Part shown: in pieces, positions 47,477-59,310 of the stretch
How the letters are laid out: every line of letters begins with the position of its first letter
How positions within the stretch are numbered: the stretch's first letter is position 1
NCBI GenBank assembly: GCA_014218235.1
Contig: CM024763.1
Coordinates: forward strand, 89,328,244 to 89,392,243
Length of the DNA: 64,000 nucleotides
Reading direction: 5' to 3'
From: Colocasia esculenta
Taxonomy: Eukaryota > Streptophyta > Magnoliopsida > Alismatales > Araceae
Position numbers and translations under genes: made by a program
Notes under the pieces: model-generated
What the model saw: the letters and a program-made list of their open reading frames with translations, nothing else
The model's database searches: none
Told to the model about the DNA's origin: nothing

Positions 47477-50400
47477 TCAGTTTGAAACCATGCTCTCTGT
47501 CTCTTTCACAAAGCCATCTCCAGTCCAGTCTTTGTCCGATTGTAAGCCTTTCTTGACTGCTTTTCTCTGTCGGATTGCTTCTTGCTGCCGCCGAACCAAG
47601 TCGGTGTGGGTTGTGAAATAGGGAAGAGATGCACTGCATACAAAATGGGGGAAAGCATATTCATCAGAGATGGTGAAATTCTAACAAGCAATCCACGAGA
47701 ACAAGCAGCCACAAAGGAAAGTTGAAGATTCATGTAACCTGAACAACAATCACTTTAAAATGATTCATGTTGGAAGTGGTTATATTTCATAAAGTTCACG
47801 TCATTGTATGAGAAAAAAAAAATTAAGAAAACGGGGTGAACGTGTACCCTCTGAAATCTTCTACTGAAGAAAAGTTGTGCATTCTCATGAAATCCTTCAA
47901 CTCAGTACAGAGTTTCTTCACAAGGCCATAACCATGCATCATCACACCTGTGCATACCTAGGATAATATCAAGGAAAACAGCAAGCGTATAAATAACTGC
48001 ACTATGATCATGTTGATAACATGTCAAAGAAATGGAAGCATATGACCATCTGAAATATCAACTAATAAAAAATTGCCATTCATTGGAAGATACCTACATG
48101 GGCAGGCTATGGCATCGCTGATAAAAAAAAGCTTAAAGAAGTGAAATGAATTGCCCACCTAAAATATCTATAATATAAAAAAAAACATTGAACTGGTAGA
48201 ATCACAGAAATTAAACCCCTCTTCATTCAAATGGTAGATCAATCTATTCTGTCTGCTGAGCATGATGAGATGGCACAATCATCCCTAAGCAGAGGCAAAG
48301 AAATTTGAGACAAAAAAATGAATCAAGTTGTCAAGAGCAATAAGTAACACTAAAGACTTGTTCCAAGTCTCAGAAAGATGAACTATGGATATGAAAGTGT
48401 TGCACATCAACAAGCTGCAAGAACTCATATGCATCTCTACCCTTTTACTATAGCCGTGTCACTTCACAATTGCATTTGTTCAATATCCATCCAGATTAAG
48501 TAAACCTATAAAATAGCTGCAAACCTGCAGTCTACATACTGACTGTAGCTAGCTGTCGGACACATAATCAATCTACCAAATTAATTTCTTTTGCTCAAGG
48601 ATTACAAGTGATTTAGATGATCATGTTCACATGGCAGCATTCAAATTGCCACATTAAAATGAACATCTAAGATGCTTTTCCATAGCCAGCTAGTTAAATT
48701 ATAGTGAGACGAGTAATTCAGTGTTAAGTGCAGAATAAAATGATTATTGTGGAAGGGCATGGTTCATGCCGTTGGATGCTCGGATTCATATGGATCAGAA
48801 GAGTAGGAAAAGGAAGTCCAACAACTGTTGGTAAGCCAGACTTAATCCCCAGTGTTCACTTTAATATCTTTGCTCTAGCTCTATCTGTAGACTGTTCCCA
48901 CTCTGGTATACCAGCCTAAGCCTAGGTCAAGAGGAAAGCTAGCCACACTCTCATATCTCTTTACCAAAGCAGCTTAAGCTCCTTACAGGCTAGCTGGATT
49001 TAATACCTTAACAGACTGAGCTCAAGATGGGGAAAAAGAAACCTTCTTTACACCAGCAAGCTGTCACCAACAGGCGCAACAACAGATGACTTGACCGTAA
49101 GGTGTTGACATATGTGATAGGACCTTCCTACAATGATGAGCTCAGACAAACGATTCAAATTCCATGTACACCAAATGCGATTCCAACTTAGATTTCAGTG
49201 TTTCTCCTCAATCCTAGTGATAATCTAGAATGAATGTAAATAAAAAATAACATATCCAAAATAACCAATAGAGAAAAGAAAGAACATACCTGAAACCTAT
49301 TTTAACACATTAAGTTGACACAATAGAGTGATCACTGACAAGCAATGTATATATTGATCATTTAGTATCCTCCTCTTTTTCCTTGTTCTTCTTTATATGC
49401 AATAGAGAAAAGGAAAAACATATCTGAAACCTATTTTAACACATTAAGTTGACACAATAAAGTAATTACTGACAAGAATGATGCATCTATTGATCATTTC
49501 GTCCCCTTCTCTTTCTTTTTTCGTTGTTCTTCTTTTGCATATGTAGATTTTACGAGGTGTTTTCAAAGGTGAAGGTGATGGTCAAATCGGAAATTTAGCA
49601 GTCCTGTAGGCACTCTTTTGCCATATTCTGAGGTCCAGTCCACATGCATCATGCAAGAATAGAAGAACAAAATGCTTGTTTCATAGGCATGTATAAGGAG
49701 TTTGGGTTAATGGCCATGAGGTGTATCCCCCCTTATGGGGAAAGGAAAACTGCTCAACAGAATTTTTCCCTTTTTAATCACCATGGTGAAGAACTCTTAT
49801 CATCCTAACTGAAGAAGCAAATCCTTTGAGCCTCATACAAAACTGAACCATGAACCCAGAACTTGAGTTAGAAGGTGGATAGGTCCAGAACTAATATAGG
49901 CATGAAGTGGCTCATGAAATATCTTTGACTTGGATACAGAGAATATAGATCATCCAAGGTGTTGCAGAAAAACAAGTAAACATATACCTAAATAATGTAA
50001 AGCACGCTATGACATGGGCTACCTGTTGGGAGCAAGGGTTAAAAGATCAGCCAGTTCAGACTGGGATCGGCTAGCACCAGTTCTGGTTTCAGTTCCAGTG
50101 GGTGGTTTTTGGCATAAGTAGTTCATTTCCTAAACTAGTTTTAAAGTCTTGGTTGATAGGCAGTTTCTCCCTCCTAACCAGGGGAACATACTTTCATGGG
50201 CATACCAAATGTGTCTACTTCACCAGAAACACCCGTGGGCAAACAGAGGCCTACCACAAACAATTACTTGGTTCCCACATAGTACCTTGCACGTGAAAAA
50301 TGGAGCATGTAAGCACCAATTTCAAACAATATCTTCATGCCAAATAGCTAAGTGTAAAGAACAAGATCTAGTATCCAGTTCAAAGAGGGAAATAGCAATT

Positions 50401-53400
50401 GGTTATTTTACTTTGAAAGTGAAAAATGCAAGGATAACAAGGTGAATATCCAAGAGATATCCAGAGCTTGTGACATGCATATGCCATGACCTTCTTTTTA
50501 AGAAAAATTCAGGAGAATTGACATATTAAACAGGACAATAGGAACAAAAGAATCCAAAATGGCATTTTAAGTATTTTGTTCTCTTATTCTTCTTTCCTCT
50601 GGATCAATACAGGTGTCAGTTAACAGGTTGAACCAAAATAATTGGTAGGTGTTATAGATCAATTCACTTGAAAATTTAGAGGACAAAACATTGAGAGTGC
50701 AACCTGAACGGTGTTTGCTCCAAGAAGAATGAATTCAGCAGCATCACTGCCTGTCTCGACCCCACCAATGCCAGAAAGAGAATAGTCTTTATCACCAAAT
50801 TCTGACTTCATCACTTTTGCTATTTGCATGACTTTTCCAAGTGCAATTGGATGGACGGCCTTGGCAGAATACCCTCCAGGAGTGGAGTAACTGCACAAAG
50901 AGAGACAGAGATATATATGCAAAACATTCAAGACTGGAGGAAATGCAACAAGTTGCAGTGCTTTTCAAGAATGATTCTAACCCTTCAACACATGGTTCTG
51001 GGCGTAAAGTTTTAAGATCAATTCCCATGACACTCATTATGGTGTTAATAGCAGCAACTCCCTCACACCCCGTCTTCAATGCCACTCTAGCTGGCTAAAC
51101 CACAAAAAAGGAGACAGATAACATTACACAAATGGGAAACTTGTAAACGACAATTTTATAAAGGCAATATATTATAGGAAAGGTCCCAGGCTTGATGAAG
51201 ATCTGCTAGCCAATACTCATAATAATAAACTGCTAAGCAGGTCCAAAAGGTAAACAACAGAAAATGAACCCAAAAAAATCTCCAACAACATTTTCTTCAC
51301 CTTTGAGGCCTGATGATGACAATGCTAAGAATTCAGATGCCCAAAGTCCCACCTGAACCCAGATAGAACAAAATGGGCTAGATGCATCTCTAAAGAAAAG
51401 CCCACCATGACATATACATGTGTCTCAATGCAGAAGATTGTCTACCCAAGAGGTCCTCGGCTGCTTCCCGATAAAGGTATCTCAGTAACTGTAGTATGCT
51501 CTACCATAAGTATGATGATGGGTTGGAAGGACTAGAAGCAATAAGTTATGTCAATATCATGGTAGACAGTCATGGAGGAAATATATAAAATTTGATTTTT
51601 TAAAAACATTAATCAAGTGTAGTCCTTTGGCCATTCCAAAATAAAAATCATAATTTTTCACTTTGCATCCCAGAGACCTACTAAACAATGGGCATCATGT
51701 CTTGTTAGTTTCTGACTGGAACTTCATTATTCAGGATGATTCAATTATCAGTTTTTGAGAATAAAATAAAGAACTAGGTGAAGCACTATATCTGTCTCTG
51801 GAGCACCTTTGGATAGGTTCCCTTGTACCAACATAACATTAGACCTAAATGAGCAAGTTTTTGTAAATTTATCCTAGAGTAGCCACAGATGGTACTGTTA
51901 CCTGCGCAATGTCAGTAATATTAGGAGTCATCTTAGCCCATACAGGGATCGTAGCTTTCTCATTTATCCACCCACAAACCTCCTCCAGCAAAGCACAATC
52001 TTGCCCAACTGCAGCACCCATTTTACGCTCTGGCATGCCATGAGGACAGGAAAAGTTTATCTCAAATGCATCCTGAATTAAAAATGATAAAAGCCATATA
52101 ATAACGTCAGCTTAGATGAACAACGGCATGATTGAAATCATATTTGAGACATCCATAGCAAAGAAAGGTTATGTACTTACTACTCCAGTCTCTTCAACTC
52201 TCTCAATAAGTTCCTGCCAAGCTGCCTTATTATACTCCTCCATGATTGAAGCAATAAGTATTCTATCTGGGTACTCTTTTTTCAGTTGCTTAAATTCACT
52301 CAGCATGGTTTCAAGAGGTCGGTCACTAATGAGCTCAATGTTCTCCCACCCAATAATTTGCCCCTTTGTGGTTCCATTTGATCCTGCTCGAAGCCGAGCA
52401 TATCGAGGAGTTACATTCACAACTTTAGAGGCTTCTAGTGATACCTATCACAATGGGTTGAAAGGAAATTCTCAGAGATGCTAAAGAAAGGGCTTGCACC
52501 AACAAATAACTCATTCAAACAAAAACAGCATACAGTACAGATAAAACTTGAAACACCAGATGACCAGAGTTGGCACTAAAATACAGTAAAACATTAAAAA
52601 GTGTGAGCACACTTAAAAAAATAAGTGTGGCACCTAACCCCATGACTCTACTTCAAAACAAGATGCTGAGGTGATCCCAGGAAGCAAACAGGAAAACACA
52701 GGTATTTTAACAGCCCAGTGGTACTTGTACACAGGTTTAAAGAGTTCCACAAAGCATGGATCTGCTCGTCAAATTCAAAAACTGATCATATCAGAAAGCA
52801 AGCACTCCTGTTCAATGGTCTACCAAAGTAGAAGACACAAAACCCAGGACTAAGTAAGTTGGGGAAAGATGAAAACTATGTTTCATCGACGAAATTCTGA
52901 AAGACATTCGGGAAAATTAGAAAATAACCCAAAAAACTTGTGAAAGAGTACAACAACACAATATCAAACAAAATCTAAAAAATGATAAATAAACTGATTT
53001 TAGCTTATCTAAACATTAAAAATTCAGTGATACTTTTAATTTTCCATGCACTTTCACTGGAAAGTGAACAAAGAAAGGCATTTGGTCATAGGGCCAAAAT
53101 CCCAAAAATCAACCCTTCATCTTAAATTATCTCAACTACACTGCTTGTCTCAACAAGCCTTCACATCTCTTTCTCTCCACTCACTTTCTGACTAACCTCA
53201 CCAACTTGCAGCATCACAAGAGCCATGCAAATGATTTTTTTCCACCTCTATTTCTGAATAAAGGCCGCTGGGAATCACAATTTTATTTTTCCTAATCTAA
53301 ATCACCATAGAAGTCTAGAAGCAATCCAGATGTATCATAAAGTTAGCATACTCAGAAAGCCTCAACTCCCTGGTTTAAGTTAAATCAGCAATACACATTC

Positions 53401-54743
53401 GTGAGTCAAATATACCCAATTAGAATACTACTTGGCCACTATTAACTTCACTAATCAGAAATACGAAGTGGTCCCAAAAGCTAGTTTATCCCTCTTAGCC
53501 ATCATCACATGTAGTGATGCTAAGTGTGTCCAGGGAAATCTTGCAAACTCAAAATTAAAAGCCTTGGTTTCATCTCCCTTGTGCAAGATAAAATACCCTC
53601 TTAGTAACATGTTCAAGATGACATGCAACTTGTTCAGAACTACAACGAACAATACTAGACGACCACAGACATCCGTCACCCTGCAAAAAGCATGCACACC
53701 GTGACTAACCATCCCATCAAACGTCAGAAAAGGCCCACGTGAAACACTATGCCTCCCGCAAGTGCATTTTAATCAGATGACTAAATTAGAGCTACTCCGT
53801 TCCACAACAGCTTCTGTGCAATACCTTAAAGAGCATGCCGCTCAGTTGCCGTTCTCTTCTGAAGCAGAAGATTACGCTAAAATGTCCAAGACCAAGAAAG
53901 AGCTTGCTTTCTTGCGGTGCAATAACAATCGTTTCGTAGTAACCAACGGCCCAATGGAACACTGAAATTTCCTTACGTTCACAAATAACAGGTCCACACG
54001 GATAGACGGAGGGAGATGATAGATCTTCCATATCAAAACAATAAACCGTTGACAAAAAGTTTTTCTTTTGAAAAAAAAATATGAAGAAAATTTCGATAGC
54101 TAGGAAATACTGCCTAAAAGATGAAATCTTGTTAAGTCAAATGACAAATTAATCAGCAGTAGATCACAAGGACTTTCGTTCGCGTTCAGCTTATCTTCTA
54201 TTTTACCCTCCTTTTCACGATTCGTCCAAAATTTACCCAGGAACACCAAAGAGAAACCAGTAATCAAATTTCAAACGATCTCTAACGATTCAACACAACA
54301 ATAATATAGCTTCACAGGAAAAAGACGCATGCCCTGTTCTGATCTCCCCTAGTAGAACCGCGGATAGACAAGTAGATAGATAGACAGAGAGATGGAGCGA
54401 GAGAGAGTACGGTCTTCGCGATGACGGCACCCCAACCCTCGTCGAAGGCCCGCTTCATGACGGTGTAATTGGTCCCCGGAGGCCCCGAGCCGATCACGAA
54501 CGGGTTCGGCATGTCCAGCCCGTTGACGCGGACCCTGAGATCTGGCTCCACCGCGCCGCCATCCGACGTCGCCGACGCCCTAAGCGCGCTGTTTCGCACA
54601 GGGATGCCGGGGTGGCGCCGCGGCAGCGGCAGCGGCAGGCTCTGCCACCTGCCTCGCCGGCACAACTGCAGCTCCTCCGTCGGAAGACTCACTCCTACAC
54701 CACCCGCGGCATGGAGCAAAGAGGACGATACCGGCGGCGCCAT
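47477..54743 (-). CDS. PYD1: Dihydropyrimidine dehydrogenase (NADP+), chloroplastic
   Basis: Reduces uracil and thymine with NADPH, the first step of pyrimidine breakdown (uracil to beta-alanine), in plastids. I place seven exons: 54411-54743, 52181-52444, 51902-52072, 50982-51094, 50704-50890, 47848-47957 and 47477-47633. All junctions are GT-AG and frames join to 444 residues; Arabidopsis PYD1 is of similar size. The start at 54743 has a good context (GCCATGG); the frame is open further upstream but has no ATG. Residues 1-60 are Ser/Arg/Pro-rich, like a transit peptide. VRVNGLDMPNPFVIGSGPPG opens the FMN-binding barrel. The active-site loop is NFSCPHGMPERKMGAAVGQD with the catalytic Cys. 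GIGGVETGSDAAEFILLGA and VCTGVMMHGYG bind the FMN phosphate. As in plants generally, it lacks the long iron-sulphur N-terminal part of the animal enzyme. No frameshift or stop was found, so the gene looks functional. Confidence 0.95.
47958..50703 (-). other. PYD1 intron 5 (2.7 kb)
   Basis: The longest intron. Apart from a two-unit tandem duplication at 49266-49545 it holds no recognisable transposon or gene. Donor GTTGCA is weak; acceptor CCTAG. Confidence 0.75.
49266..49545. repeat. 134-bp tandem duplication in PYD1 intron 5
   Basis: CAATAGAGAAAAG...CCTGAAACCTATTTTAAC recurs at 49400 with about 10-15% differences, including CACATTAAGTTGACACAATA and TTGATCATTT. A local duplication of moderate age. 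Confidence 0.85.
52445..54410 (-). other. PYD1 intron 1 (2.0 kb)
   Basis: Separates the GC-rich transit-peptide exon from the AT-rich remainder. Donor GTACTC, acceptor GATAG. No element or gene is recognised in it. Confidence 0.75.
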
Positions 54744-54905
54744 GGCAGCGGTTCCCCTTCCTCTGGCACCGGCAAGATTGGTCACCCTATCGACTGCGAC
54801 AGAGAGACGAGGATGGCGAGAAGAAGGTGGTTGGATTGATTTTTGAGAGAGAGGAGAGTCCTCCTCGGCTGTCCGACTGTAGTCTGTAGTTCAAAAACTA
54901 TAAAG
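54744..54905 (-). promoter_or_regulatory. PYD1 core promoter and 5' UTR
   Basis: Minus strand has CTTTATAG at 54898-54905, a TATA-like site about 155 bp before the start codon, followed by a pyrimidine-rich CCTCTCTCTC stretch near 54845-54855 typical of plant 5' leaders. The exact start of transcription cannot be read from sequence. Confidence 0.5.
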
Positions 54906-54958
54906 TGGATCGAGATTCCATGACGTATTTCGCGAGAGACCAAAACAAAATTAATCTG

Positions 54959-55060
54959 TTGAAATTGACCCTTCCATTATTCGTACTGGACAAATACCCT
55001 CGTTGATTCGTACTAATTGATGTATGAAAATGACCCTTCAAGTATTCATATTAGATAAAC
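54959..55060. repeat. Short direct repeat upstream of PYD1
   Basis: TGAAATTGACCCTTCCATTA (54959 on) recurs as TGAAAATGACCCTTCAAGTA (55024 on), 65 bp apart, and the similarity continues for about 37 bp. It lies 50-160 bp upstream of the TATA-like site. Confidence 0.6.
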
Positions 55061-55656
55061 ACACACTGTGTGAACAGAACAGACTCGATTAAAAAGTTAA
55101 TACCCTGATTAGAGTTTTGATAGGATTCCAAATGTAATTTAATGATTCTTTGCGATCCCATCGTCATTATTGTTTTGCCTTCTCTGCTTGTTCCATCCAA
55201 GGTTAGATGTATCGGGTCGTATTTTTCATAGTATGGTATGGTACTATATTATATTGTACCGCTAATATACGGTAGAAAAGAGAAATATTTAAATTTTTTT
55301 TATGTTTGACTTGATTAATATCTAAAATAAATAAATTTTAAAATAAAATTAGCAAAATATAATAACATCATATAGAGAGGTTGAAAAATATAAGAAATTC
55401 TATTTAGTCATTCAAGTCAACTCAACACAATCATCTAGTGTTTATCTAATATTACATACAAATATATCAAATCATGACATATACATACACAAAAATATTG
55501 AGGATGCAATCATCAATTCTCACAAACTAATACAATACTCATATCATCGTTATCATGTTCCTTATCTTAGCCATCTACGAGAATAATTAAGAGTGTCATT
55601 TCTACTTATGAAAATTATTTAAATATGAACATTTAACAAGAAATAAATTTTCTTAC
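55061..55656. other. AT-rich intergenic sequence
   Basis: Low-complexity AT-rich DNA between the PYD1 promoter and the broken coding sequence. I see no gene in it. Confidence 0.5.
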
Positions 55657-55946
55657 CTATTCCTGTTCATCATTTTGAGAATATATACATACAAAACCCT
55701 CATAGTAGGGGGTATAACTTCCATCTGTGAATAATCTCATATTATATGTGCTCTCCACAAAATGTAAGTAATCAACATAAGACATGTAATTCTGATATAT
55801 GTTTTCGTACATATGTTGATATTCTATATACTGGCGTGTTCTTTGTCGCACTACTGTAAGACCTGGTGGTGGAATGATTGGAACATGCATGCATGAATCA
55901 TCGTCGCCATACTGGTATCTAGAGACATGATAGCCACCATACCCAT

Positions 55947-58900
55947 TGTCACATCCCGACATTTAGCAGCGGAATAAATATCGGGATGTGTGAACGATAC
56001 GAGTATAAGTATCACAGTCGAGTAACACAGAGTCACAACTAAATATAACAACAGACTTGAGACAACGATTTGCCAACTAAATACTCTTTAATTCATTCCA
56101 TTCAACTAATTAAAATCGTACATCAATAGAACCAACTAAAGGGTCTATTGTTCAAATATAAACTCCATGAAAATGTATCACTATTACATATGTTACTCAA
56201 CATCTATTCCTAATCTTCCAATCCTCATATGACGGGTGCTCTTCACTCATGCCCTGCCCCATCGAGTCCACGAGATCCTCATCACTACCTGAATGGACAG
56301 GATGATAGGATGAACAAATTAACCCAGTAGGATTTACATCTCATGTGCGGGCACTAATATACATGATTAACATTTTAAATAAGCAGGATCTTAACAAGAA
56401 CATGATGACTACGTATGCATTTCTAACAAGTCAATAGCTGAATAGGACGAATAGCATAACAAAACCAATACTGACTTTCATATGCATTGGACAGGTGATT
56501 CAAGAATAGAATTGTATCACAAGGATTGACTATATTCCTATAGATATCACATATTCACATGATCAGATGTAACATATCAACTTATCATATCAAACGAAGG
56601 CACATTCATACAAATCTTGCACACATACCAGTGCCATGCCAAGCACCACAAATCTATACTCTCACGGTTAATAAGTACGATGGGGTGCTCCTCCCCAGAC
56701 CAGACAGGGCCCTTATTGCACAGGTATTAGTCAAATGGACCAAAGTTCCACATTGTGCCGATCAAACATATACATATATGGCCACAAATTTTCAATAACA
56801 AGCTCATAGTAATAGGGACATGATCATTCATAGAGTTCAAGGTATGACAAAAGCTCGAGAGATCAATTGGACAGCCTAACAATGTATCTTATGTTTCATA
56901 ATTCTTTAATGTCGTGACGAGAGGATGACTAAGGACGTATCGTACACGGTACAAGTGCTCTCTATCTCTAGGGTACTTCATGGTACAACCAGCTCGGTCT
57001 CTATGAGGGAATCCATAGAGTACAGAGACTTACAGAGGTCTTAGAGAAAAGGTCGCTAGTCTGCCAATATGGAATGAGCGGCAGAGAGCTTCCAATTCCC
57101 CAAGAAGGGTGTGCCTAATCGTGCAAATGTGTAGTGTCGTGTCACGGAACTTTCCTAATCATGCGTGCAATGGATGAACAAAATATGGAAACCTCGGAAA
57201 GCATGTAAAGAAAGAATGTTCACATGCAACAAGCAAGTAACATAATCGGAAAGCTTAAACTAAGCAAGTCCATTCTAACATGTATTCTCCATAGATTCAT
57301 ATCACATTCTTATTAGGACAATTTCATATCAAGCTAGATCACAAGATGATAATCAAATGAACATAAGATCATTCACTTCATAATACACATTAGAATCATA
57401 TTCATGTCATTATAGTTTTCAAATGGGTTGATCACTTTTCAGCCAATGCACACTAAGTACATGCTTACAGACTAAGAGAATAAACATGCTGACTGACTAG
57501 CCGGAAGGAACAGTCTCGGGTCAGTCTTTGAATCGTGACGGGTTCAGACGTCGCCTTTCAAAGAATCGTACACAGATAAATAAGGTTCGGTAATAAGACA
57601 TAGAATCGTGACGGACCTTCCTATCGCGTTTAATTGTGACAGGGTAGGTGGTCGCCTTTCTTACAGGAATCGATCACGGATGGATTGCCTGACCAGAATT
57701 GCGACGGTCTCATCCGTCGCGTTCAGAACGCGACAGAACGATATGTCGCAACGAGGCCTGAATCACGACGCTTCCCTACGTCGCGTTCATGCATGGCTTT
57801 CAAACTGCGGACATGAAAACAGTACAGAATCGGATGGGTGAGAAGCTTCCGAATCGCGACGGCACATGTCGTCGCGTTCATGACGGGTCTAGAAACCCAC
57901 GCGACACATAGTTTGAGGTGTCAGGTTGACCAGTTAGACCATAAATAGTGACGTAAGACTCGATCACCTTTTACTGAATTGCGACATACCAGTACGTCGC
58001 GTTCATGCATGTAGAATCGCGACGTCTGGATACATCGCGTTCTTGGATCATACCCAAAAACATAGAAAAATGTTACACCCTTCATGATAGACCTATAACT
58101 TGAAATCTAACAACATTTAGACAAAACTCTTAACATGAAAAACGACGAGGACAATTAGTAGAAGAGGATTCATGTTTTGGGTTTGACCCAATTCGGCCTC
58201 GATTTGTGCAAAACGCATGAAGAACATAGAAAGCCCTAGACATATATGACTTAGGGAAAATGCTTAATATGATGAACATGCTTGATGAAAATTGGGAAAA
58301 TATATGCAAACTAAAGTAGACACGATGCTCTTCAGATGGTATAGGTTTTGTTTAGTTTCAGCCCGAGATCACCTACCTTTGAAAAGATCTAAGAGATGCA
58401 AACGCCCAGGTCGATGCAGAGCAAGGTCGAGGAAGAAGCTCGTTTTTTCCAGCCGTTCTCCTCTCCTCTTGGTGCCCTAGCCTGCTCCTCACGACCCCAG
58501 CACGATGGTAAACTTCCCCTAAAAGTCTTGTGACAATCTCTTATTGTTCTAGGGTTTATTTCAAGTCCTAATGGGGCTAGGAAAGGAGGGTTGTGAATTC
58601 TGCTTTGCACCTTCTATGTTTTGGGATTTCTTCTCCCAATTGGAGTGGCAATGGCATTAGGAAACATACTTCTATGGTGGGTTCGATTTTGGTTGCCATT
58701 CATGGCTAATTACTCTTTTTTAGCCCCCAATTGCCCTTTCCTAATTTCTGCCTATTTAGGGTAACGAATTTTGGTGTTATTGCCATTGGGCTTTGATCTT
58801 TAGCCCATTTAAAGTTGTATTGGCCCAATTTGATTAAATAGCTGATTTCACACTTTGGGAGTTTTAATCATGTCATTTATTTTATTTCTATACACCATTC

Positions 58901-58955
58901 TTATTTAATGTTATTTCCTATATTTTAAATCATTAAATTTTTTCAGGGTGTTACA
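55947..58955 (+). mobile_element. Solo LTR C (Del/Tekay-like)
   Basis: 3009 bp from TGTCACATCCCGAC to CAGGGTGTTACA, flanked perfectly by CCCAT (55942-55946 and 58956-58960). Homologous to solo LTR A over several blocks, including the 3' tail CCCAATTGGAGTGGCAATGG. No internal domain. The hairpin cluster lies in its middle (57530-58042). Confidence 0.9.
57530..58042. repeat. Nine hairpins with exact 8-nt loops in solo LTR C
   Basis: Left arms start at 57530, 57603, 57631, 57696, 57726, 57760, 57851, 57976 and 58014. The consensus is GAATCGCGACG-N8-CGTCGCGTTC. Clean examples are 57760-57788 (loop CTTCCCTA), 57851-57879 (loop GCACATGT) and 57726-57752 (GAACGCGACA, loop GAACGATA, TGTCGCAAC). Every unit keeps the 8-nt loop and no two loops match. 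Confidence 0.9.
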
Positions 58956-59310
58956 CCCATAATGTTGTGCATATGGATCCAGCTGTGTATGCCATGAAAA
59001 GAAAATGTGACCCTCATTGATAGTCTCAGATGATGTATCCTTCTGTGTGCTCAATCTCTCAAAATCAGATACAATCTCTTGATAGCTGCTACTATTTTCA
59101 GGCCTTATATTCGTCCTTTTTCATCTTTTTTCCACCTTCTTTGTGTGCTTAGTGGAGCATCGTGATCTATGTCATCTTAGGTAGCATGCGTGCTCAAACT
59201 CCAATGTCAAGTACATGCTTTCACCACCACCACCACCAATGCCAGTTGTACCAGATGGAGAAGAAGGATCTTCCGTACTGTCTCTGAGATGGTTCAAATG
59301 GTGAAGGAGT

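Larger units (their letters stand above)
55657..59310 (-). pseudogene. Unrecognised coding sequence split by solo LTR C
   Basis: Removing 55947-58955 and one CCCAT copy joins 58961 and up to 55657-55946 in one open frame. It reads SSSYQEIVSDFERLSTQKD, SWHTQLDPYAQHYG, then YGGYHVSRYQYGDDDSC, PIIPPPGLTVVRQRTRQY, and ends SQNDEQE at the stop at 55657. About 190 codons before the stop are open; further upstream (to about 59310) the frame is lost to a TGA and shifts, although PSGTTGIGGGGGESMYLTLE in another frame looks coding-like. The C-terminus is Tyr-rich. I do not recognise the family; a transposase-derived or host protein are both possible. The LTR insertion would destroy it. Confidence 0.5.

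Noticed and set aside
54744..54785. Longer PYD1 N-terminus starting at 54785
   Set aside because: The codon there is GTG; the first ATG in frame is 54743, with a good start context.
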